From the NCBI GenBank assembly GCA_016787755.1, contig JAEUUA010000026.1:124001-188000 (forward strand): a DNA stretch of 64,000 nucleotides, in the 5' to 3' direction. The translations under genes were made by a program, and so were the position numbers. Source of the stretch: Cyclobacteriaceae bacterium. Lineage in GTDB: Bacteria > Bacteroidota > Bacteroidia > Cytophagales > Cyclobacteriaceae. Position 1 is the stretch's first letter. Every line of letters starts with the position of its first letter. The notes under the pieces were generated by a model. The model was not told the DNA's origin and ran no database searches. It saw nothing but the letters and a program-made list of their open reading frames with translations. Positions 52,183 through 62,000 of the stretch are shown piece after piece.

Positions 52183-53433
52183 GTGAAAAATATCTACGCT
52201 GAATTACTAACCATAGGTGATGAAATCTTGTATGGTCAGATTGTTGATACCAACTCGCAATGGATGAGTGTCGAATTAGATAAAGTAGGAATCAAAGTTA
52301 TTCGTAAAACTACGGTTGGGGATATTGAAGAAGAAATATTAACCGCCTTCGCAGAAGCAGAAAAAAGAGCTGACATCATCCTGATTACAGGAGGCTTGGG
52401 ACCCACAAGTGATGACCTTACAAAACCAGCACTCGCTACCTATTTTAACTGCGGCCTTCAAATGAATGATGAAGCGTTGGCAGAAATAACAGATTTTTTT
52501 AAAAGTCGGGGGCGCGAGCTCACAGAAATAAACAGGCTACAGGCAGCCTTACCTGCGGCATGCGAAAAAATAACAAATCCTATGGGTACCGCACCCGGCA
52601 TGTGGTTTAATAAGGGTGATAAAGTTTTTATGTCGATGCCCGGGGTACCACATGAAATGAAACGCATGATGACCGAACAGGTACTTCCGCGGCTCGCAAA
52701 AAAATATCAGCTACCCGTTATTCATCACAAGCTAATTCGCACGATTGGAATTGGTGAATCATTTTTGGCGGAAAAAATTGCTGCCTGGGAAAAGGCATTA
52801 CCTCCTCATATTAAGTTAGCTTACTTACCCAGTTTGGGTGAAGTGAAACTTCGTCTTACTGCTTTTGGAGATTCATTAGAACACCTTCAGGCAGAAACAA
52901 ATGAACTGACTAACACTTTAAAAGTACAAATTGACCAATTTATCTACGGCTATGGGGAAGAACCAATTGAAGTCGTGGTTGGAGGCATGTTGCGAGAGAA
53001 AAAACTAACACTCTCCATTGCCGAAAGTTGTACGGGCGGATATTTATCACATCTGATAACCAGCGTACCTGGCAGCTCCGAATACTTTCTTGGCTCAATG
53101 ATCCCATATGATTATCAAATAAAAATGCGACAGTTAGGTGTAAAACCTGAAATCCTTGAGAAGTATGGAGCGGTGAGCGAACCTACGATTATAGAGATGG
53201 CTAACATTGTACGTGCAAAATTTAATACGAATGTGGGTGTAGCCACCAGTGGCATTGCCGGTCCGGGTGGTGCGACTGCCGATAAGCCCGTAGGAACCGT
53301 CTGGATTGCCTACTCAGACAAACATCAAACTGTCACCAAAAAATTACAACTTTCAAAAGATAGAATGATTAATATAAAAATGTCTTCGGCAGCCGTATTG
53401 AATCTGATAAGACAATGTCTTCCAAAAGATTAA
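52183..53433 (+). CDS. cinA: CinA family protein (competence/damage-inducible)
   Basis: 416-residue protein with an N-terminal molybdopterin-binding-like domain (AELLTIGDEILYGQIVDTN and LITGGLGPTSDDLTKPAL) and a C-terminal CinA domain (TLSIAESCTGGYLSHLIT and ATSGIAGPGG). In other bacteria the latter has nicotinamide-mononucleotide amidase activity and the former ADP-ribose pyrophosphatase activity. I choose GTG at 52183 (MKNIYAELL). The frame opens at another GTG, 52087, but the 32 extra residues are hydrophobic and not family-like. Confidence 0.92.
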   Translation: MKNIYAELLTIGDEILYGQIVDTNSQWMSVELDKVGIKVIRKTTVGDIEEEILTAFAEAEKRADIILITGGLGPTSDDLTKPALATYFNCGLQMNDEALAEITDFFKSRGRELTEINRLQAALPAACEKITNPMGTAPGMWFNKGDKVFMSMPGVPHEMKRMMTEQVLPRLAKKYQLPVIHHKLIRTIGIGESFLAEKIAAWEKALPPHIKLAYLPSLGEVKLRLTAFGDSLEHLQAETNELTNTLKVQIDQFIYGYGEEPIEVVVGGMLREKKLTLSIAESCTGGYLSHLITSVPGSSEYFLGSMIPYDYQIKMRQLGVKPEILEKYGAVSEPTIIEMANIVRAKFNTNVGVATSGIAGPGGATADKPVGTVWIAYSDKHQTVTKKLQLSKDRMINIKMSSAAVLNLIRQCLPKD

Positions 53434-53448
53434 TAGTTCAAAAAATTA

Positions 53449-53483
53449 TGTGTAAGTGATTGATGTAATTGCTCACTTACACA
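53449..53483. terminator. Bidirectional hairpin between cinA and ppdK
   Basis: TGTGTAAGTGA and TCACTTACACA form a perfect 11-bp stem between the converging stop codons. There is no long T run, so intrinsic termination may be weak. Confidence 0.5.
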
Positions 53484-53488
53484 CACCC

Positions 53489-56299
53489 TCATTTTTCCAA
53501 AAGCATGGCGTGAGCTGAAGCTAACCTGGCAACCGGTACGCGTGGTCCGGAACATGAGACATAATTCAACCCAATCTCATGACAAAATTGAATGGAGTCT
53601 GGATGGCCACCATGTTCACCACAGATACCTATCTTTAAATCACCGTGATTTTTGCGTCCATCCTCCACGGCTATTCGCATTAATTTCCCCATGGCTTTTC
53701 GATCCAGTACTTCAAATGGATTATCCCTTAAAATCCCCTGAGAGATATAGAATGGTAAAAATTTATTTTCAGCATCTTCTCGGGAAAATGAAAAAGTAGC
53801 TTGCGTTAAATCATTCGTCCCAAAAGAGAAGAACTCGGCAACGTTTGCCAGGTCATCGGCTTGCATACAGGCGCGCACTACTTCAATCATTGTTCCAAAC
53901 TTAAACTTGAGTGTAACCTTATTCTTAGTTTCAATTTGGGTTTTAATCTGATCCACAAATACTTTTACTTGTTCCAATTCCTCTGCTGCGCAAACTTGAG
54001 GCACCATAATTTCTGGTCGTGCATCAATATTTTCTATCTGGCATTCGGCTGCAGCCTCAAGAATAGCCTGGATTTGCATCCGGTAGATTTCAGGGAATGT
54101 TAAACCCAGGCGCACGCCTCTGTGGCCCAGCATCGGATTCACTTCATGCAGTTCACGAACCTTCCGTAACATTTGGCCTTTTTTCTCAATGGCTTTTTCA
54201 ATCAGCTCCACTCCGGCCATTGTAAAGGGCTCAGCAGAACGTTCAGCCATTTTTAAATCAGCATTCAATAATCGTAAACTACTGAACAAATCAGTCACGC
54301 CTGTTACTGTGCCTTTTAGCTTCTGCAAGTGTTCTAGTTCATCACGAAGCGTATCTTCCGTAGGAAGAAATTCGTGAATGGGTGGATCCAGCAAGCGTAC
54401 GGTAACAGGCTTACCTTTCATCACAGTAAAGATTTCACGGAAGTCTTTGCGTTGAATTTCTTTCAGGCGATTAAGTGCGGATTCTCTTTCTTCGGTAGTC
54501 GATGCCAAAATCATTTCGACCACAATAGGTAAACGATCTACATCATTAAACATTCTTTCGGTGCGGCATAAGCCAATACCCATGGCTCCGAAAGTCAGCG
54601 CTTTACTTGCTGCATCAGGCGTATCAGCATTCGCGAATACGCTCAACCTGGCAACTTCATCAGCCCAACTTAGTAATGTTTTAAGCTCCTCAGAGAAAGT
54701 TGGTTCTACGGTGGGTATCACCCCTTGATATACAAATCCAGTACCGCCATCGATGGTTATATAATCACCTTCTCGCAAAACCTTATCGCCAATCTCCGCC
54801 TGACGAAGTTTTACATCTACCTTAATTCCTTCAGCACCTGCAACACACGGTTTGCCCATACCCCTTGCAACAACCGCAGCGTGCGATGTTTTACCTCCTC
54901 GGCTGGTAAGAATACCCTGAGAAGCAAAGAATCCGTGAATATCTTCAGGCTTTGTCTCCTCACGAACTAAAATTACTTTCTCGCCTGAACGTCCTAACAA
55001 CTCAGCACGATCAGCATCAAATACAACATGGCCAGATGCAGCACCCGGTGATGCTGGAAGGCCTTGAACCAATGGCTCAATTTTGTGCTGTGAATCTAAT
55101 CTTGGGTGAAGCAGTTGTTCCAGAATGTCCGGTTTAATCCGCAATAAGGCTTGCTCTTTGGTAATCAATCCTTCTTTAACCATTTCCACCGAAGTGCGAA
55201 CCATAGCCACGGTATTCATTTTACCGTTGCGAGTTTGTAAACAAAATAAAACTCCCTTTTCGATAGTATATTCAAAATCCTGAACCTCTTTATAATGGGA
55301 TTCTAACATGTTTCGTAAAGCTTCTAATTCTTCATAAAGAAGGGGCATCTCGTAAGCCATTTCGGCAACAGGTTTGGGCGTACGAATACCTGCAACAACA
55401 TCTTCTCCTTGCGCATTGGTGAGATATTCCCCAAACATTACATTTTCGCCTGTACCCGGATCTCGCGTAAAGCCAACTCCGGTAGCACAGTCATTCCCCA
55501 TATTGCCAAAGACCATAGTCACCACATTCACCGCGGTGCCATTCGCCATTTCGGGGGTTATCTTAAACTCTCTTCGATAATCAACAGCTCGCTTCCCCAT
55601 CCATGAATTAAAAACTGCCTTCATGGCAATTTCGAGTTGTTCAAAAACATCTTCAGGGAATGGTTTGCCCGTATGGTCACGTACTACCTTTAAGAATCGT
55701 TCACTGATTTCGATAAGATCTTGATTGCTTAATCCAACATCCACCTTTACTCCTGCTTTTTTCTTTACTTCTTCAAAATGAGCATCAAATTTCTCATCGG
55801 GCACACCGAGTGCAACTTTTCCAAACAGTTGAATAAATCTGCGGTAGGCATCGTACCCAAAACGTTCATTATTGGTTTGCTTAATTAGTCCTTTTAATGT
55901 TTTTGAATTCAATCCAAGATTTAGAATTGTATCCATCATACCAGGCATTGACATGGCAGATCCAGAGCGAACGGAAACGAGCAGTGGATTTTCAAGGTTC
56001 CCAAATGTTTTTCCAGTTGCCTCCTCAAGCTTTTTCATGTGATCTCTAACTTGGGCCATTACACCGGTTGGCAGCGTTCTATCAGGGTCATTCAAGTATG
56101 TCAAGCAAGTTTCTGTTGTAACTACGAATCCTGATGGTACATTAAGTCCAATCTGGGTCATCTTGCATAGATTGGCTCCCTTTCCACCTAAAAGGTGTTT
56201 ATTCTTGCCATCACCCTCATGGAAAGAATAAACAAATTTGGCAGGCACTATTTTATCTGCTTTTGCTTTGGAAGATTTTTCTTCTATAGATGTTTCCAT
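53489..56299 (-). CDS. ppdK: Pyruvate, phosphate dikinase
   Basis: 936-residue enzyme interconverting pyruvate, ATP and phosphate with phosphoenolpyruvate, AMP and pyrophosphate. The N-terminal nucleotide-binding domain (LLGGKGANLCKMTQIGLNVPSGFV) is followed by the swivelling domain with the phosphorylated His in GGKTSHAAVVARGMGKPC. The C-terminal TIM barrel has the PEP-site motifs GIGLCRTERMF and FSFGTNDLTQATF, and the catalytic Cys in GICGEHGG. Length is normal for bacterial PpdK, slightly extended at the N-terminus. It stands alone, with 284 bp separating it from the divergent E2 gene. Confidence 0.97.
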   Translation of the reverse strand: METSIEEKSSKAKADKIVPAKFVYSFHEGDGKNKHLLGGKGANLCKMTQIGLNVPSGFVVTTETCLTYLNDPDRTLPTGVMAQVRDHMKKLEEATGKTFGNLENPLLVSVRSGSAMSMPGMMDTILNLGLNSKTLKGLIKQTNNERFGYDAYRRFIQLFGKVALGVPDEKFDAHFEEVKKKAGVKVDVGLSNQDLIEISERFLKVVRDHTGKPFPEDVFEQLEIAMKAVFNSWMGKRAVDYRREFKITPEMANGTAVNVVTMVFGNMGNDCATGVGFTRDPGTGENVMFGEYLTNAQGEDVVAGIRTPKPVAEMAYEMPLLYEELEALRNMLESHYKEVQDFEYTIEKGVLFCLQTRNGKMNTVAMVRTSVEMVKEGLITKEQALLRIKPDILEQLLHPRLDSQHKIEPLVQGLPASPGAASGHVVFDADRAELLGRSGEKVILVREETKPEDIHGFFASQGILTSRGGKTSHAAVVARGMGKPCVAGAEGIKVDVKLRQAEIGDKVLREGDYITIDGGTGFVYQGVIPTVEPTFSEELKTLLSWADEVARLSVFANADTPDAASKALTFGAMGIGLCRTERMFNDVDRLPIVVEMILASTTEERESALNRLKEIQRKDFREIFTVMKGKPVTVRLLDPPIHEFLPTEDTLRDELEHLQKLKGTVTGVTDLFSSLRLLNADLKMAERSAEPFTMAGVELIEKAIEKKGQMLRKVRELHEVNPMLGHRGVRLGLTFPEIYRMQIQAILEAAAECQIENIDARPEIMVPQVCAAEELEQVKVFVDQIKTQIETKNKVTLKFKFGTMIEVVRACMQADDLANVAEFFSFGTNDLTQATFSFSREDAENKFLPFYISQGILRDNPFEVLDRKAMGKLMRIAVEDGRKNHGDLKIGICGEHGGHPDSIQFCHEIGLNYVSCSGPRVPVARLASAHAMLLEK

Positions 56300-56454
56300 G
56301 GCATCCTTAAATTTTAGTGTATACCAAAGATCATATCCATAGATGCGATAAGAAATGACTTCTATCAGTTCGTATGAGAATTGAAATCAGGAACAAACGA
56401 GTTCTTAATTACTTCCAACAATGCTCCATTTTTAAATCAGCTTTTTAACAAATA

Positions 56455-56478
56455 TTAATTCTCAAAAAGGAGAATTAA
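56455..56478. promoter_or_regulatory. Palindrome upstream of the E2 gene
   Basis: TTAATTCTC-AAAAAG-GAGAATTAA, a perfect 9-bp inverted repeat in the 284-bp divergent region, 105 bases before the E2 start. No T run, so more likely an operator or leader hairpin than a terminator. Confidence 0.4.
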
Positions 56479-56583
56479 GCAAACACAATTAGGTAAAAAG
56501 CGCATCCAACCGAATTGAGTATGCTCCTGTTTGAATCCTCCTAAAAATGCTAACTTGCAAACTGAATCAAAACAAGTATAATC

Positions 56584-57867
56584 ATGGCTCTGGTAGAATT
56601 GATCATGCCTAAAATGGGTGAAAGTATCATGGAAGCAACCATCCTTTCATGGTTGAAAAAACCAGGTGATAAAATTGAGCAGGATGAATCTGTATTAGAA
56701 GTTGCAACCGATAAAGTAGATACAGAAGTACCTTCTACACATGGGGGTATATTAAAAGAAATTTTGGCGCAGAAGGGAGAGGTTGTTAAAGTGGGAAAAC
56801 CAATAGCGATTATTTCAACAGAAGGCAGTGCTGAGGTAGTAACCAAAGCACCTGCAGAAGAAATAAAACCTAAACCAGAAGTAAAATCAGCAGCAACCGA
56901 TAAACCTGTATATGCCTCAAATGGAAATCTAAAAACTGCTGTTGTTGATTTTAAATCAGCCACTAGGTTTTATTCACCCTTAGTTAAAAATATTGCCAAG
57001 GAAGAAAATATCTTAGTTGCTGAACTTGAGACAATACCGGGCACAGGAGCAGAAGGCAGAGTTACAAAAAAAGACCTGCTAGCTTATCTCCAGAATCGTA
57101 AATCTGGTAATGCTATCATTAGTTCATCAGCACCGTTAGTGCCCGCTTCCATAAGCGCAAGTGATGAAATTATTCAGATGGATCGCATGCGTAAGATGAT
57201 TGCCGAGCGAATGGTAGATTCAAAACGCATTGCCCCTCACGTAACTTCATTTGTAGAAGCTGATGTTACTAACATCGTGCAGTGGCGCATTAAAATGAAG
57301 AATGAATTTCAAAAGCGTGAAGGAGATTCATTAACGTTCACACCAATTTTTATTGAGGCTATCGTGTTGGCGATTAAAGATTATCCCATGATTAACATTC
57401 AAGTGGATGGCGATCGGATTATCAAGAAGAGAGATATTAATATCGGAATGGCGGTTGCTTTGCCAAGCGGCAACTTGATTGTACCCGTAATTAAAAATGC
57501 GGATCAATATAACATTACAGGGTTGGCAAAAGCAGTGAATGATTTAGCAAAACGAGCCCGCGAAAATAAATTAAAACCGGACGAATTATCAGGCGGAACC
57601 TTTACGGTTTCAAATGTAGGCTCCTTTGGTAATGTGATGGGTACTCCCATTATCATGCAGCCACAAGTTGGTATCATTGCTGTTGGTGCCATTCAGAAAA
57701 AACCGGCTGTGATTGAAACCCCTTATGGGGATGCAATTGCCATTCGACATAAAATGTTTTTATCTCATTCGTATGACCATAGAGTGGTGGATGGATCGCT
57801 AGGCGGAAGTTTTGTAAAACGAGTTTCTGACTATTTAGAAAAATTCGACACAAGCCGATCTATCTGA
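56584..57867 (+). CDS. 2-oxoacid dehydrogenase E2 (dihydrolipoyl acyltransferase)
   Basis: 427-residue core subunit of a 2-oxoacid dehydrogenase complex. The lipoyl domain (1-80) has the lipoylated Lys in VATDKVDTEVP. The peripheral-subunit-binding domain (about 127-170) has YSPLVKNIAKEENI and GAEGRVTKKDLLAYL. The catalytic domain contains SYDHRVVDG with the active His. Sequence alone does not separate branched-chain, 2-oxoglutarate or pyruvate complexes; the single lipoyl domain and MPKMGESI opening favour the branched-chain type. E1 and E3 genes are not adjacent. The 3' end overlaps the converging next gene by eight bases. Confidence 0.9.
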   Translation: MALVELIMPKMGESIMEATILSWLKKPGDKIEQDESVLEVATDKVDTEVPSTHGGILKEILAQKGEVVKVGKPIAIISTEGSAEVVTKAPAEEIKPKPEVKSAATDKPVYASNGNLKTAVVDFKSATRFYSPLVKNIAKEENILVAELETIPGTGAEGRVTKKDLLAYLQNRKSGNAIISSSAPLVPASISASDEIIQMDRMRKMIAERMVDSKRIAPHVTSFVEADVTNIVQWRIKMKNEFQKREGDSLTFTPIFIEAIVLAIKDYPMINIQVDGDRIIKKRDINIGMAVALPSGNLIVPVIKNADQYNITGLAKAVNDLAKRARENKLKPDELSGGTFTVSNVGSFGNVMGTPIIMQPQVGIIAVGAIQKKPAVIETPYGDAIAIRHKMFLSHSYDHRVVDGSLGGSFVKRVSDYLEKFDTSRSI

Positions 57868-59008
57868 TTTCCAGATAGCCATTTTTAATTGGTAATCCAA
57901 CTTTTAGCATTATCGAATAGAAGTATGTGCCGGCTGGTAATTTATTACCATTGTTTGACTCACCACGAAAGACTTTGGTATCATTATCGTAACCGGTTAT
58001 AGTAAACACACGATCGCCCCAGCGATTAAAAATAGTTACTTCATTGTCAAAATATGATTCTATGTTTTTAATCTTTAAAAAATCATTTTTACCTTCGATA
58101 CTGGGAGATATACCATTGAAAACTTCAATATCTGGTTCGCCACTTATAGCAGCGACTGTATAATATTTTAATATTGTGGTTCCTTCACTCGTAACTGATC
58201 CTGAAGAAAGGTCTCCTAATCGGGATGATTGTCCTATACTTATGTAGTTACTCGTAGCAGTGCTGCTTGCGGCCACAACTAATAACTCCAGATTGGCCGT
58301 CAACCCCTCTTCGTTAGATAATGGTAGTTTAATCTTGCTTGAATTAATACCTCCGCTATTCAAATTCAATTCCCAATAGCGCTTTGTGGAAAGTTTTACC
58401 AACTCAGGAGTCCCGGTCAATGTTTGGCCAGAGAGTTCGTTTAACACAATGGTGCCAGCTGCTGTTGCATCTGTGATTCCTAATACTTCCACTGGCAAAT
58501 AAGTGGTTCCATTTCCCACCGGGAAAAGCCAAGTGCCTGCCCCCTTCACTTCCACAGGCCCAACTATATGTGATTGATTGGAGCCTCCTGTAACAACTGC
58601 ACCTGGAGCAAAAATAATCTTAGCTCCATTAACCGATTTGAGATTGCTGTTTTGCAAATCCAATTCCGATTCTATTGTAATATTTGCTAAAAATTGTTTT
58701 TCGCCTGTGCCACTAATCGTCAATTTTTTAAATGACTGATCGTTGTGATTAATGGTCTGGGGTAAATCGCTATTAAAATTTATTTTCCCCAGCGCGGTGG
58801 CATCATACGTTCCTTGATTAATCCAGGCACCCGTGATTCTTAGATCTCCATCATTTTTTATGGTTCCTTTATTGACCAGGCTATCGGGAACTATTACAAC
58901 TGCCTGGCTAGACAGGCTTAGGATTGAACCATTATTGTAAAAGCCTTGCGCGCCAGCATGCAAGCTTACAACGATCAGAAAAATTGTTACTAAAGAAACT
59001 TGCTTCAT
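57860..59008 (-). CDS. Surface protein with gliding-motility-type (CHU_C) C-terminal domain
   Basis: 382-residue exported protein: signal peptide (LVTIFLIVVSLHAGAQG), a beta-rich body (about 25-290, with PVEVKGAGTWLFPVGNGTTY), and a C-terminal domain of about 85 residues. In that domain VTIFNRWGDRVFTITGYDND and LPAGTYFYSIMLK match the gliding-motility-associated CHU_C domain, a sorting signal for type IX secretion. It follows the S74 fibre gene by 46 bases on the same strand, so they are probably one operon and may act together at the surface. The 3' end overlaps the converging E2 gene by eight bases. Confidence 0.87.
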   Translation of the reverse strand: MKQVSLVTIFLIVVSLHAGAQGFYNNGSILSLSSQAVVIVPDSLVNKGTIKNDGDLRITGAWINQGTYDATALGKINFNSDLPQTINHNDQSFKKLTISGTGEKQFLANITIESELDLQNSNLKSVNGAKIIFAPGAVVTGGSNQSHIVGPVEVKGAGTWLFPVGNGTTYLPVEVLGITDATAAGTIVLNELSGQTLTGTPELVKLSTKRYWELNLNSGGINSSKIKLPLSNEEGLTANLELLVVAASSTATSNYISIGQSSRLGDLSSGSVTSEGTTILKYYTVAAISGEPDIEVFNGISPSIEGKNDFLKIKNIESYFDNEVTIFNRWGDRVFTITGYDNDTKVFRGESNNGNKLPAGTYFYSIMLKVGLPIKNGYLEIR

Positions 59009-59054
59009 AGTCTATTACTTTTCCTAGATTCAACCTTGTGAGCTTCCAATATTT

Positions 59055-62000
59055 CTACTTTTTACCCTTTGCACTCGCCTCTAACCCTAGAATTTTCTTT
59101 ATTTTTTCAAGTTCATCTTTCATCGAGGCAATTTCAGAGTTTTTAGCGTTTAGATTTTGAATTGACGCTTGCAACGCTTCAACTTGTTTTTCACTTTTTG
59201 AAAGTTTTGTTTGCAAGTCATCAATTTCTTTTTGTTGCTCTTGCACGGCTTTCACTAAAGGAGCAATTAAGTCAGTATATCGCAATCCTAATGTCCTATC
59301 CTTATCCTCCCCAACTGTTACAATAGCATTGCGCGCTCCAACAATTCCTTCAACTTCCTGTGCGATAAAACCCCAGTTAACCATATTATTATTATGACTA
59401 TTTAGGTAATAGCTAACTGGCCTTAGTTTTAATATAAGATCTAAACCATAATCTAGATCTCGAATATTGTTTTTAAGACGTCTATCAGATACTGGTGAGA
59501 AAGGTACCTGTCCCTCAATTACAGTAACTGTACCATTTCCAATTCTTACTTTATTACTGGCGTTCACGATTGCTCCTTCCCCAATGGCAGTTGCATTATT
59601 CAAAGTTGGAGATGCAACATCAGCATTACGCCCAATAAGTGTTAACTGAGATCCCCCCACATTAGTTGCCGCGGATGTGGTCCCAATGAATGTATTGAAG
59701 AAACCAGTTGTTGTAATTAAACCAGCTCTTTCACCAAGCATAGTATTACCCACTCCTGTTGTAACTGCTTGACCTGCTTTTTCCCCAATAAATGTACTCA
59801 CATTGGCTGTAGATACATTTTCCCCGGCTTGTGCCCCCACAAACGTATTTCCCTGATGATTTCCAAGCGCACCAGCCCGCCAGCCAATGATTGTACTTAA
59901 TCCTGCTGTGGTATGTGCTGCTGCAGCATCAGTTCCAATAAAAACATTGTAATCACCACCATTATTAGAAATCCCTGCTCCTGAACCATAAAATGCATTA
60001 TCCGTACTGCCCGCAGGAACCGTTCCCAAAGGAAAACCGGCTATTAAATTTCTTAACCCAGGTCCTTGAATCAAGGTTGTTCCTCCCGGGGCTGCCCACT
60101 GAGGAACTAAACCCGCTGACGTTGTCAATACCTGACCCGATGTTCCTGCGCTGAGTTTCGAAATATCGATTGCCGCTGAGGCATTTATGTCAGCGTTCAA
60201 AATCGTTCCAGCTGCTATCTGAGGGTTAGGATAAGTTCCAGTTAGATCTCCACCTGCAGCACCACTTGGCGCAACACTAATGGGCACATTGGTTGCGCCA
60301 ATAATTCTTCCTTGTGCATCCACAGTAAATTGAGATACTTGGGTAGCCGTCCCATATGCACCAGGCGTAACAGCGGTATTTGCTAAACTCAAGGTACCTG
60401 TTGTGGTAATAGGTCCACCTGTTAATCCAGTACCAGCAGCAACATTTGTTACCGTTCCAAAAGTTGGAGTTGTCCAAGCTGTAACGCCTGCAGCCGTGGT
60501 TAATAATTGTCCATTGATTCCAGGTGCAATTTTAGCCGGTGTAACTGAATTGTTATTGATCGTAAGACCTGATGTAAAAGTGCCAGCTATATCTCCCGCT
60601 AGTGCAGGTGTTTCAGTATCAAGAACAACAGCACTATTCAATCTATTCGTATTAACCGTCCCTGTAGTAGATGCATTGTTGATTGCAGTTACCAAGCTAT
60701 TACCTGAGCCCACCGCTAGCGTTGGGTTTGGATATGTGCCCGTCAAATCTCCACCCGCTGCACCGCCAGGGACTACTCCTGTAATAGGGGTACTACCTGC
60801 ATTGGTTAATCTTCCCTGAGCATCAACTGTGAAATTTGCAACTTGCGTTGCCGATCCATAAGAACCAGCCGTTACCGTTGTGTTGGCCAGTTTAGTGCTT
60901 GTAATCGCAGCTGTCGCAATTGTTGGGTTGGGATATGTACCCGTCAAATCTCCACCCGCTGTTCCGCCAGGCACAACACCCGTTATGTTTGTATTTCCTG
61001 CTGCTGTGAGTCTACCCTGAGCATCAACTACAAAATTTGGTACTTGAGTGGCTGATCCATAAGAGCCTGCTGTTACTGTGGTGTTGGCCAGTTTGGTTGC
61101 CGTTATAGCACCGGCAGCGACTGTTGGATTTGGGAAAGTTCCCGTCAAATCACCACCAGCAGATCCACCGGGAGTTACTCCAATGATAGCTATGTTACCG
61201 GCACTGGTGAGTCTTCCCTCGGCATCCACTACAAAATTTGGAACTTGGGTAGCTGATCCATATGAGCCTGATGTAACTCCGGTAGTTGATAATTTTGCTG
61301 ATGTAACTGATGCATTGGCTAAATCTATCGTTGCAATTGTTCCATCTAAAATTTTAGCACTTGTGATGGCATTATTTGCTACCGTTGGGTTAGGGAAGTT
61401 TCCAGTCAAATCTCCACCCGCAGCGCCAGTTGGAGCAGCACCTGTAATGGTTACATTTCCTGCTGATGTAATTCGACCTTGCCCATCAACCGTAATTTGC
61501 GAAACCTGTGTTGCATTCCCATAGGTACCCGCTCCAACTCCAGTATTGGATAATTTTGTACCTGTAACTGATCCATCTAAAATTTTTGCCGTTGTAATTG
61601 CATCATTTGCAACATCAATTGCTGCAATACTACCATCAGCGATTTTTGCACTGTTAATTACACCCGTTGCAATGGTTGGGTTAGGATAGGTACCTGTTAA
61701 ATCGCCTGCTGCAGCGCCTCCTGGGGCAACACCTGTAATGGTAATCGGAGTTGCAGAAGTTAATCGACCTTGAGCATCGACAATAAATGTGGGCACCTGG
61801 GTAGCCGACCCATAAGCACCAGCGGTAACTGTTGTATTCGCCAGACTTATTGTACCTGTTGTTGTAATCGGTCCCCCACTCAGTCCAGTTCCTGTAATAA
61901 TATTACTTACAGTCCCAGATGGTGCCGCCCATGTTGGCACCCCAGCAATAGTGGTTAATACTTGCCCCGCTGTGCCTGAAGTTAACTTAGAAGCAGCGAT

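Noticed and set aside
60403..60819. Plus-strand open frames opposite the fibre gene (also 61078-61524 and 61951-62220)
   Set aside because: They mirror the repetitive composition of the minus-strand gene and have no domain or start context of their own.
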